Shown here one piece after another: positions 1 to 5,534 of a DNA stretch of 8,321 bases (position 1 is its first letter; the number at the start of each line of letters is the position of its first letter). This DNA comes from CAZDYI01 sp964509765 (GTDB lineage Bacteria > Pseudomonadota > Gammaproteobacteria > Tethybacterales > Tethybacteraceae): assembly GCA_964509765.1 (NCBI GenBank), contig CAZDYI010000095.1, positions 1-8,321 on the forward strand, given 5' to 3'. The position numbers and the translations under genes are program-made. The notes under the pieces were generated by a model that ran no database searches, was not told where the DNA came from, and worked only from the letters and a program-made list of their open reading frames with translations.

Positions 1-71
1 GGGGGAGGCTTGGCCCGGGGTTTCAGGCAAGGACTGCCTGTCTGCCGGGCGGGACGGCCGGGCCCTCCCCC
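1..71. repeat. nested inverted repeat abutting the R-M promoter
   Basis: GGGGGAG at 1-7 pairs with CTCCCCC at 65-71, and GGCCCGG at 12-18 pairs with CCGGGCC at 58-64. Only a 4-nt bulge (8-11) separates the two left arms. Inside lies a third hairpin, CAGGCA (24-29) with TGCCTG (35-40) and a 5-nt loop. The outer arm ends one base before the -35 hexamer at 72. It could be the terminator of an upstream gene, although no T-run follows on either side, or a cruciform or operator controlling the restriction-modification gene. The arms are visible in the sequence; the role is inference. Confidence 0.55.
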
Positions 72-100
72 TTGACTGCCGTGTTGCCAGCCCGTATAAT
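72..100 (+). promoter_or_regulatory. sigma-70-type promoter of the R-M gene
   Basis: TTGACT at 72-77 and a perfect TATAAT at 95-100 are separated by exactly 17 bp, the optimal sigma-70 spacing. Transcription should begin near 106, leaving a leader of about 59 nt before the TTG start proposed at 165. This is by far the best promoter match in the window. It implies that an open reading frame beginning with the TTG at 72 is an artefact, because that TTG belongs to the -35 element. Confidence 0.82.
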
Positions 101-154
101 CCGACAGGTCTTCGTGCAAAGGCAAACCGGACTTTCAGGCCATGCCGCATCCGC

Positions 155-167
155 AGGAGGCGGTTTG
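155..167 (+). promoter_or_regulatory. Shine-Dalgarno site deciding the R-M start
   Basis: A perfect AGGAGG at 155-160 lies 4 nt before TTG at 165, in frame with the R-M protein. Codons before 165 often end in A or T, while those after it mostly end in G or C. ATG 291 is also in frame but has only an AGGG directly against it. The short spacing keeps confidence moderate. Confidence 0.55.
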
Positions 168-2732
168 GGCCGGACCCGGTTCCGGCGGTTGGCCGTTGTT
201 CGGCCCGCGGGCGGCGGGCGACCCCTGCCCGAAGCGGGGGAGCGACCGGCGGAGTTTGCCGACCGGGCCGGTCAATGGCATGTCGCAGGGATGCCGGAGG
301 CCGTCAGGAGGGAGCGCGGGACGTACCTGACACCGGTGCCGCTGGCCCGCTTCATGGCCGGCATGATCCGCCCGGCAGGGAAAAGGATCCGGTTGCTCGA
401 CCCGGCCGCAGGCGCGGGCGTGCTTGCATGCGCCGCGGTCGAGGCCCTGTGCTCCGGGGCGGACAGGCCGGAGCGGATCGACCTGGTCTGCCACGAGGTC
501 GACGCCGGACTCGCCGATGATGTACTGGGCTCTGTGCTCGGGCGCCTGGCCTCCTGGTGCATGGCCGTCCACCGGGTCGACCTCACGGCCAGGGCGGAGA
601 CGACGGACTTCGTGCTGCGCAACGCAAGGTTCCTCCAGTCGGGCGGAAAGCGCCCCGCGACGCCTGCCGGCGACCCGCCGTTCGACGCCGTCATCGCCAA
701 CCCGCCTTATCTCAAGCTCAAGAAAATCGACCCGAGGGCCGTCGCCGCGTCGAAGGTGGTGCACGGCCAGCCCAACATCTACGCGCTGTTCATGGCGGTG
801 AGCGCCGCGTTGCTCAGGCAAGGCGGTGACCTTGTCTACCTCGTTCCGCGCAGCTTCTCCTCGGGAAGGTACTTCCGGAGGTTCCGCGAGGAGTTCTTCA
901 AGATGGTGCGGCCCGCCGCGGTCCATGTGTTCCATTCCCGCAACGACGCCTTCAGCCGGGACGGGGTGCTGCAGGAGAACATCGTCATCCGCGGGAAAAG
1001 GGACGGCGGCTGGGTCGGGTCCGGGAACGGAGCAAGCCTGGCCGTGACGTCCAGCCGCGGGGTCGGGGACATCGGCAGCCCGCTTCGCCACGAGGTGCCC
1101 TTGGGAACGGCGCTGGACATGGCAACCCCGGAGAAGACGCTCCGGATTCCGCAGACCCCCGAGGAAAGCCGCGTTCTCGAGGAGGTGGACCGATGGCCGA
1201 ACACGCTCGGCCGGCTCGGGCTGGAGGCCTCGACGGGACCGGTGATCCCTTTTCGCGCGGCCGGCCTGGTCAGCTCCGGGGGCGACGTGCCGTCAAGCCA
1301 CGTTCCGCTGCTGCGGCTCGCGAACGTCTCGCCGTTCGAGGTGAGGTGGCCCGCCGGCAGGGCTTCCGGCCAGCATATTGCGCGAGAAGGGGCCGGGCGA
1401 CTTCTCCTGCCGAACCGCAACTACGTCCTGCTCCGGCGCTTCAGCACCAAGGACGAAGGGCAGCGGCTCGTCGCCGCGCCTTACATCGCAGCGGAGTTCG
1501 ACCTCCCGTGCATCGGGCTGGAGAACCACCTCAACTACCTCCACCGGCCGGGCGGGGAGATCTCCGAGGACGAGGCCTGGGGCCTTGCGGCCCTGTTCAA
1601 CGGCTCGCTGATGAACACGCACTTCCGGGTCTCGAACGGGAACACGCAGGTCAGCGCGACCGAGCTGCGCGCCATGAGGCTGCCGGAGCGCGGCAGGCTG
1701 CTGGATATGGGCCGGCGCGCCCGGGATGCGGACGGGAATCGGTGCGGGTTCGGCGGCGGCGCTCCAGGCGCCGCGGAGCCGGGGGAGGTTGCCGTTGCCC
1801 CTGACGCGGACGGCGCCAAGGCCATCCTCAAGGCCCTCGGGATGCCTGCCGCCCAGCAGAACAGGATGTCCGCCCTGACGCTGCTGGCTCTGTGCGGGCT
1901 TGCCCCGGGCAGGAAATGGTCCGGCGCCACCCGCCGTCCCCTGACTGTCAGCAAGGGGATCATGGCCCGAATATGCAGCCGCTTCGGCGTGCGGTACGCT
2001 CCGAACACGCGGGAAACCATCAGGCGCATGGTGCTGCACCAGTTCCTCCAAGGGGGCGTCGCCGACCGCAACCCCTTCGAGCCGGACCTGCCGACCAACA
2101 GCCCGAGGGTCCACTACGCCGTCACGGAGGACGCGCTGCGAGCCGTGCGCGCCTTCGACTCGGGCGGCTGGAAAGCGGCCGTCCGCGGCTTCCATGCGTC
2201 CAGGGGCCGGCTGGGGGACAGGTATGCGGGTGGGAGAAGGCTCCCGACAGTGCCGGTCGAGCTGCCCGAAGGCGCCGAGAGGCTGTTGTCCCCGGGAGCG
2301 CACAACGAGATTCAAAGGGCAGTGGTTGAGGAGTTTGCGCCGCGGTTCGCTCCGGGGGCAGGCTTGCTGTACCTCGGGGACACCGCAAAGCGGGACTTCC
2401 ACATCGAGGCAGGCAGGCTTGCCGACATCGGGGTCATCATGCCGAAGCACGGGAAGTTTCCCGACGTCATCCTGCACGACATGGAACGGGACCGGCTGTT
2501 CCTTGTCGAGGCGGTGTCGACGCACGGACCGGTATCGCCCAAGAGAAAGATCGAGCTGGAGGACCTGCTGAGCGGTTGCGAGCCGGAACCTGTCTTCGTC
2601 TCGGCAATGTCTTCCATGGCGGACTTCCGCAAGCACCTGGAACATATCTCATGGGGGACGGTAGTCTGGCTGAGCGACAGCCCGGACCACATGGTTCATT
2701 TCAACGGAGGCGATTTCACTGCTGAGGCGTGA
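165..2732 (+). CDS. fused BsuBI/PstI-type restriction-modification protein (adenine methyltransferase plus endonuclease)
   Basis: One chain of about 855 residues (numbered from 165). Residues ~46-520 are a gamma-class N6-adenine methyltransferase: motif X-like GTYLTP near 53, motif I DPAAGAG from 79, motif IV NPPY from 179, and a TRD ending in GNTQVSATELRAMRLP, as in M.PstI-like enzymes. After a Gly/Ala-rich linker, residues ~550-675 match the helical N-terminal domain of BsuBI/PstI endonucleases (SALTLLALCGL). Residues ~690-855 match their nuclease domain: LLYLGDTAKRDF, FPD (Asp767), LVEAVSTHGP (Glu782), SPKR (Lys793) and a tail PDHMVHFNG. Family members cut and methylate CTGCAG, so that specificity is likely but unproven. 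Start: TTG 165 sits 4 nt after AGGAGG (155-160) and third-codon-position G+C rises from there; ATG 291 is the alternative. The two activities are separate proteins in BsuBI and PstI; here no stop or restart separates them. Confidence 0.92.
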   Translation: MGRTRFRRLAVVRPAGGGRPLPEAGERPAEFADRAGQWHVAGMPEAVRRERGTYLTPVPLARFMAGMIRPAGKRIRLLDPAAGAGVLACAAVEALCSGADRPERIDLVCHEVDAGLADDVLGSVLGRLASWCMAVHRVDLTARAETTDFVLRNARFLQSGGKRPATPAGDPPFDAVIANPPYLKLKKIDPRAVAASKVVHGQPNIYALFMAVSAALLRQGGDLVYLVPRSFSSGRYFRRFREEFFKMVRPAAVHVFHSRNDAFSRDGVLQENIVIRGKRDGGWVGSGNGASLAVTSSRGVGDIGSPLRHEVPLGTALDMATPEKTLRIPQTPEESRVLEEVDRWPNTLGRLGLEASTGPVIPFRAAGLVSSGGDVPSSHVPLLRLANVSPFEVRWPAGRASGQHIAREGAGRLLLPNRNYVLLRRFSTKDEGQRLVAAPYIAAEFDLPCIGLENHLNYLHRPGGEISEDEAWGLAALFNGSLMNTHFRVSNGNTQVSATELRAMRLPERGRLLDMGRRARDADGNRCGFGGGAPGAAEPGEVAVAPDADGAKAILKALGMPAAQQNRMSALTLLALCGLAPGRKWSGATRRPLTVSKGIMARICSRFGVRYAPNTRETIRRMVLHQFLQGGVADRNPFEPDLPTNSPRVHYAVTEDALRAVRAFDSGGWKAAVRGFHASRGRLGDRYAGGRRLPTVPVELPEGAERLLSPGAHNEIQRAVVEEFAPRFAPGAGLLYLGDTAKRDFHIEAGRLADIGVIMPKHGKFPDVILHDMERDRLFLVEAVSTHGPVSPKRKIELEDLLSGCEPEPVFVSAMSSMADFRKHLEHISWGTVVWLSDSPDHMVHFNGGDFTAEA

Positions 2733-3213
2733 GATCTTCTTCGGGCTTCCGCAAGCGCATGGCGAAATGGCTCCTTGGAACAGGTTCAGAGATCGCCTGG
2801 GAATGGCCTGCAAGAGGAGAGAGACTGAATATTTAGAGATCCATGCAACTGCGCGCCGGAAGGTCAGCAGTGAGCCGATATGAGAATGCCGAAAGGGGCA
2901 GGCGCCTTGGCTTCGCTGCCGGTTCCGGCAGGCTCCCCGGTTGACGCCTCCCGAAGGCCGGGCGCCCTACTCACCCCCCCCCTGCGCAAGGCAAGCTCCT
3001 TCTGGCCCCCTTGCGGGACCCTGCACTCGGACGTCTGCATTTTTCGGGAAGTAGCAACGGGGGATTGTATCCTTAAGGGGCCGGGACGGCTGCCGAATGT
3101 CACATGCGCGGCATGGGGCGGAGGGGCGCGGAACGGGCCGGGACGGCTCGGTCCTGTGACATTTTTTGCAGCGAGGCCCCCCGCCCGCGCCCGGACATGC
3201 ATGCCATTCGCAG
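2733..3213. other. intergenic region without a convincing gene
   Basis: About 480 bp separate the R-M stop from the first toxin-antitoxin operator. The open frames here (for example 2880-3239 on +) are Pro/Gly/Arg-rich, resemble no family I know and look like G+C-driven chance frames. Visible structure: a hairpin with 7-bp arms at 2916-2931 (CTGCCGG-tt-CCGGCAG), a homopolymer run of C near 2976-2983, and the repeats at 3078-3163 listed separately. No clear terminator with a T-run follows the R-M gene. Confidence 0.6.
3078..3163. repeat. 14-bp direct repeat interleaved with a 9-bp inverted repeat
   Basis: GGGCCGGGACGGCT occurs at 3078-3091 and again at 3135-3148, a period of 57 bp. Just downstream of each copy lies one arm of a perfect inverted repeat: AATGTCACA at 3096-3104 and TGTGACATT at 3155-3163. 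The arrangement lies about 70-160 bp upstream of the first antitoxin start. The repeats are directly visible; a regulator-binding or recombination role is only a guess. Confidence 0.6.
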
Positions 3214-3229
3214 AATCCGTGTTAGGATT
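3214..3229 (+). promoter_or_regulatory. extended -10 and operator of TA copy 1
   Basis: AATCC (3214-3218) and GGATT (3225-3229) form an inverted repeat around gtgtta. Overlapping it, TG-t-TAGGAT (3220-3228) resembles an extended -10. It ends 7 nt before the ATG at 3236, so the transcript would begin at or next to the start codon. Phd-family antitoxins usually repress their own promoters through such palindromes, so this is a plausible autoregulatory operator. No good -35 is visible. Confidence 0.5.
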
Positions 3230-3235
3230 GGAGGC

Positions 3236-3553
3236 ATGAAAGGCAGCCCGCAGGAAGTCCCTGTCCCGCAGAAAGAGGAGGCCGAGGTGCCCCCGAGAAG
3301 GCCCCCCGAGTGGATCGAGATCGAACTCTCGGAGGTCACAGGCGAGCGCGTCGTGAGCATCGTCGAGCGCCTCGAGCCGGGCGACCACGTCTTCTTCATG
3401 AAGGACGGGCGCAGGATCGCAGAGCTGAACTGGACGATGCACATCGATCCCCCCACGGCGGAGGAGCTGGCCGCTGCGAAAAAGCGCCTGAGGAACTCGA
3501 AGGGGAACCCCAAGGCCAAGTTGATCTTGACCAGGGCCGATCTCTATGGCTGA
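3236..3553 (+). CDS. Phd/YefM-like antitoxin, copy 1
   Basis: A predicted 105-residue antitoxin of the toxin encoded next to it. After a charged, Pro-rich N-terminus (residues 1-22), residues ~25-70 have the shape of a Phd/YefM DNA-binding fold: an ELSEVT start, a helix SIVERLEPGD, then HVFFMKDGRRIAELNW, which resembles the Phd pattern 'eeGe-vvitrrGrpvA-l'. The C-terminal part (PKAKLILTRADLYG) would be the toxin-binding tail and is nearly identical in all three copies. ATG 3236 is preferred because alignment of the copies begins there (MKG or MKD) and each lies 7 nt from the -10; GGAGG (3230-3234) is only 1 nt away, too close for a normal ribosome site. The frame is open upstream to 3104, but that part is not conserved. 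The stop overlaps the toxin start by 8 bp. Assignment to the Phd group is by pattern only. Confidence 0.75.
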   Translation: MKGSPQEVPVPQKEEAEVPPRRPPEWIEIELSEVTGERVVSIVERLEPGDHVFFMKDGRRIAELNWTMHIDPPTAEELAAAKKRLRNSKGNPKAKLILTRADLYG

Positions 3554-4328
3554 CCTGCCCAAGGGGGACCGGCCCGAGAGGCTCATAGGAGTCGACACCA
3601 ACGTCCTGATCGATCCGTACCAGGACAAGCCCAGCCGCCGGAAGCAGGTGGCCGAGGAGGTCGTCGAAGCCCTGTACGGCAATGGGGCAATTCTGCCCAC
3701 CCAGGCCCTGACCGAGTTCTTCAACGGGACGACCAAGGGCAGCGAAAGCCTGCTGGGCAGGGACGACGCCCATGGCCGCGTCATGGACATCATGAAGAAC
3801 TTCGAGATCGTCCAGATCACCAAGGCCGACGTGGCAGAGGCCACGCAGCTCGCGTGCAAGCACGGCAGCCTGAAAGTCTACGACGCCCAGATGCTGGCGG
3901 TCTTCAGCCGCGAGGGCTGCAGGTACTTCCTGACCGGGGACAAGGCAGTTGCCAAGATGGGAAGCTACAAGGGCATGGAGATTGTCAACCCCCACGAGGA
4001 GGGGTTCGACCTCGATGCCCTGTTGGACTCCTGCAGGGAAGACGTCCCGGCCGCTCCGCCGGAAGGGGATCCCGTGCCGCCTGCGCCGGCTGCTTCAGGC
4101 GCCGCTGCGGTTCCCGAGACACTAGAAGACGCTGACGGCCCCGGGGACGGCGACCCTCTCGAGGTCGAAGAAGTTCCGCCCAACGAGCTGACCTGCGAGG
4201 GCATTCCCGAGGGCCATGTGTTGCTCGAGGCGATAGTGACCCTGTCCAGGTGCGGGTTCACCCTGAAGTTCGGTGAGGTCACCATCAACTCCGGACATTC
4301 CAAGAGGCAAGCGCAGGGCGACGCCTAG
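3546..4328 (+). CDS. PIN-domain (VapC-like) toxin with C-terminal extension, copy 1
   Basis: A 260-residue predicted toxin ribonuclease. Residues ~12-150 are a PIN domain: Asp17 in GVDTNVLID, Glu57 in ALTEFFNG, Asp113 in VYDAQMLA and Asp132 in FLTGDKA are the expected metal-binding acidic residues. Family members cleave RNA (often tRNA or rRNA) and are held inactive by the partner antitoxin. Typical VapC proteins are about 130-140 residues; this one adds a Pro/Ala/Asp-rich linker (~163-205) and a ~55-residue tail (206-260) with conserved Cys217, His224, Cys236 and His251. I do not recognise the tail. The start ATG overlaps the antitoxin stop (ATGGCTGA), implying translational coupling; an AGGG lies about 9 nt upstream of the ATG. 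Substrate unknown. Confidence 0.87.
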   Translation: MADLPKGDRPERLIGVDTNVLIDPYQDKPSRRKQVAEEVVEALYGNGAILPTQALTEFFNGTTKGSESLLGRDDAHGRVMDIMKNFEIVQITKADVAEATQLACKHGSLKVYDAQMLAVFSREGCRYFLTGDKAVAKMGSYKGMEIVNPHEEGFDLDALLDSCREDVPAAPPEGDPVPPAPAASGAAAVPETLEDADGPGDGDPLEVEEVPPNELTCEGIPEGHVLLEAIVTLSRCGFTLKFGEVTINSGHSKRQAQGDA

Positions 4329-4559
4329 CCGACCGATTCGCGGCTTGCGAAGGGTCCCGAAGAGGCAACGACAGGCAGCGCAACCGGATATTGCGTTTGC
4401 GCAGCATAATCTGCAATGAAATGCCCAAGGGCCACCCCTTTGGCAGGGCCGGGTTCCGCAGGCGGGCTGCCCGACATGGACGCCGCGGATTGCTTAGTTT
4501 GCTTGTCATTGTTGTCAACAAGTTTCGTCCCCGTTCCCGGCCCTTTGCGGTTCCAGCGC
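4329..4559. other. spacer between TA copies 1 and 2
   Basis: No gene is supported here. The first ~45 bp after the toxin-1 stop resemble the sequence after the toxin-3 stop (both contain CGGCTTGC and later GGCAACGAC), so the duplicated unit extends past the toxin gene. From about 4430 the sequence resembles the region upstream of copy 3 (CACCCCTT against CAACCCCTT, then collinear matches to the start codon), so the next unit begins there. Confidence 0.6.
4509..4521. promoter_or_regulatory. palindrome TTGTTG-t-CAACAA upstream of copy 2
   Basis: A perfect odd-centred palindrome, with CTTGT (4502-4506) and ACAAG (4518-4522) arms around it. Its TTGTCAA core starts 70 bp before the antitoxin-2 ATG. 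The same core sits at exactly 70 bp before the antitoxin-3 ATG (5153). It may be a regulator site or simply inherited with the duplication. The complement contains TTGACA, but I found no convincing -10 on that strand. Confidence 0.4.
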
Positions 4560-4575
4560 AATCCGTGTTAGCATG
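4560..4575 (+). promoter_or_regulatory. -10 region and degenerate operator of TA copy 2
   Basis: AATCC-gtgtta is identical to the left arm and spacer of copies 1 and 3, but the right arm reads GCATG instead of GGATT, which destroys the inverted repeat. TG-t-TAGCAT (4566-4574) remains as a possible extended -10, 7 nt before ATG 4582. A TTGCGG at 18 bp upstream may serve as -35. Loss of the palindrome suggests this copy has escaped autoregulation. Confidence 0.45.
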
Positions 4576-4581
4576 TTGCCT

Positions 4582-4881
4582 ATGAAGGACTCCGCACCGA
4601 AACAGGAGGCCGAGGAGCCCCCGAGAAGGCCCCCCGAGTGGATCGAGATCGACCTCTCGGAAGTCACCGCCGAGCGCGTCGTGAGCATCGTCGAGCGCCT
4701 CGAGCCGGGCGACCACGTCTTCTTCACGAAGGACGGGCGGAGGCTCGCCGAGCTGAACTGGACGATGCACATCGATCCCCACACGCCGGAGGAGCGCGCC
4801 GCCTGGCTGGAGAGCCTGAAAAACCCGAAGGGTAACCCCAAGGCCAAGCCGATCCTGACCAGGGCAGACCTCTATGGCTGA
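4582..4881 (+). CDS. Phd/YefM-like antitoxin, copy 2 (partner toxin broken)
   Basis: Ninety-nine residues, very close to copy 1: the core WIEIDLSEVTAERVVS through the HVFFTKDGRRLAELNW strand region differs at only a few positions, and the tail again ends ILTRADLYG. The N-terminus is six residues shorter. ATG 4582 is chosen over ATG 4573 because it alone keeps the 7-nt distance to the -10 seen in the other copies; 4573 lies inside the -10 hexamer. The frame is intact although the toxin it overlaps (ATGGCTGA at 4874-4881) is truncated. It may therefore act as a free-standing antitoxin or repressor. Whether it neutralises toxin 1 or toxin 3 is unknown; its sequence is much nearer to antitoxin 1. 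Confidence 0.78.
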   Translation: MKDSAPKQEAEEPPRRPPEWIEIDLSEVTAERVVSIVERLEPGDHVFFTKDGRRLAELNWTMHIDPHTPEERAAWLESLKNPKGNPKAKPILTRADLYG

Positions 4882-5065
4882 CCGGCCCAAGGGTAACCGG
4901 CCGGAGAGGCTCATAGGCGTTGACACCAACGTCCTCATCGGACCGCTCCAGAAGGAGCTCGGCGACTTGATGCAGGTTGCCGAGGAAATCGTAGACGCTT
5001 TGTCCGACAAGGGCGCAGTTCTGTCCGCTCGGTAACTGACCGGTAATTGCAACTGGTCTCACAGC
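4874..5065 (+). pseudogene. truncated PIN toxin, copy 2
   Basis: The frame opens exactly like toxins 1 and 3 (MAD-PKG, RPERLIGVDTNVLI) but stops at TAA 5033-5035 after 53 residues. It keeps only the first PIN aspartate. The residue after VLI is Gly, where the other copies have Asp. Ungapped alignment with copy 1 continues past the stop: the codon for Ala54 (GCC) is replaced by TAA, then CTGACCG matches, then similarity fades by about 5065. The remaining ~200 codons, including Glu57, Asp113 and Asp132, are missing, and the upstream region of copy 3 begins almost at once. This looks like a nonsense mutation followed by 3' deletion. It cannot form a PIN active site. Confidence 0.85.
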
Positions 5066-5152
5066 AGCTCTGCCCGTCCGGAGGCAACCCCTTGGCTAGG
5101 CAGGTTGCCATGGGTTGTTGGCCCGGGGTGCTCGCAGTTTATTTTGTAATAA

Positions 5153-5162
5153 TTGTCAACAA
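5153..5162. promoter_or_regulatory. TTGTCAACAA element upstream of copy 3
   Basis: This matches the core of the palindrome at 4509-4521 and starts exactly 70 bp before the antitoxin-3 ATG. It lies in a conspicuous A+T-rich patch (5137-5173) in otherwise G+C-rich DNA. It may be an upstream regulator or entry site; the function is not shown. Confidence 0.38.
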
Positions 5163-5199
5163 ATTTTGTTTCCATCCCCGGGCCTTCGCATTTCCCGCG

Positions 5200-5217
5200 C
5201 AATCCGTGTTAGGATTG
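5200..5217 (+). promoter_or_regulatory. extended -10 and operator of TA copy 3
   Basis: CAATCC-gtgtta-GGATTG has 6-bp perfect arms (5200-5205 and 5212-5217), the best version of the three. TG-t-TAGGAT (5207-5215) overlaps it and ends 7 nt before ATG 5223. The whole stretch from AATCC to ATGAAAGG is identical to copy 1 although the antitoxin coding sequence behind it has diverged. Confidence 0.52.
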
Positions 5218-5222
5218 GAGGC

Positions 5223-5534
5223 ATGAAAGGAACCCCCCAGGACGTCCCGCAGCAACAAGAGGCCGAGGAGCCCCCGAGAAGGCCCCGCGAGAGGTACGAG
5301 GTCGAGGCCTCCGACATGACCCCCGAGCTCATGGAGCGCATCGTCGAGCGCATCGAGCGCGGCGACCACGTCTACATCACCAAGGGCGGGCGCAGGCGCG
5401 CCGAGCTCAACTGGACGCAGCACAAGGATCCCATGACGGATGAAGAGCACGCCGCTTGGCTGGAGCGCCTGAGGACCATGACAGGGAATCCAAAAGCCAA
5501 GTTGATCTTGACCAGGGCCGATCTCTATGGCTGA
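5223..5534 (+). CDS. Phd/YefM-like antitoxin, copy 3 (diverged DNA-binding half)
   Basis: One hundred and three residues. The N-terminus (MKGTPQDVP) and the tail (NPKAKLILTRADLYG) match copy 1, but the middle differs clearly: RYEVEASDMTPELMERIVER in place of WIEIELSEVTGERVVSIVER, and YITKGGRRRAELNWTQHKD in place of FFMKDGRRIAELNWTMHID. In Phd-type proteins the N-terminal half binds DNA, so copy 3 may read its operator differently even though the operator is almost the same as in copy 1. Its frame is open upstream to 5115, but that stretch includes promoter sequence. It overlaps the toxin start by 8 bp. Confidence 0.76.
   Translation: MKGTPQDVPQQQEAEEPPRRPRERYEVEASDMTPELMERIVERIERGDHVYITKGGRRRAELNWTQHKDPMTDEEHAAWLERLRTMTGNPKAKLILTRADLYG

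Larger units (their letters stand above)
3214..4370 (+). repeat. tandem TA unit, copy 1
   Basis: The unit runs from the shared operator to the shared 3' flank ending GGCAACGAC. It aligns with 5200-6361 throughout, and with 4560-5065 for its first half. Its far-upstream flank is not shared with the other two copies. Confidence 0.75.
4430..5065 (+). repeat. tandem TA unit, copy 2 (3'-deleted)
   Basis: It shares about 130 bp of upstream sequence with copy 3 and its antitoxin with copy 1, and loses everything beyond toxin codon ~63. Its end is followed within ~15 bp by the upstream region of copy 3. Confidence 0.7.

Noticed and set aside
142..330. ATG-started 62-codon frame overlapping the R-M 5' end
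   Set aside because: It overlaps the Shine-Dalgarno and early R-M codons, has no ribosome site of its own and shows no controller-protein (helix-turn-helix) pattern.
1293..2645. 450-codon minus-strand frame opposite the R-M gene
   Set aside because: It is antisense to well-supported methyltransferase and nuclease motifs; its low-complexity sequence is what a G+C-rich complement produces.
3230..3234. GGAGG as ribosome site for antitoxin 1 (and the same in copy 3)
   Set aside because: Only 1 nt separates it from ATG, too short for normal pairing, and copy 2 lacks it while keeping the same -10 to ATG distance.
2880..3239. 119-codon open frame on the plus strand between the R-M gene and TA copy 1
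   Set aside because: It is Pro/Gly/Arg-rich with no familiar motif, crosses the repeats and the TA promoter, and a similar-length frame exists on the opposite strand, so it looks like chance openness of G+C-rich DNA.
2864..3859. 331-codon minus-strand frame across TA copy 1
   Set aside because: It runs antisense through the PIN and antitoxin genes, and parallel antisense frames appear in copies 2 and 3 simply because the sense sequences are duplicated.
5137..5173. A+T-rich patch as a replication origin
   Set aside because: There are no iterated DnaA boxes or iterons and no replication gene nearby; its position suits a promoter-upstream element better.
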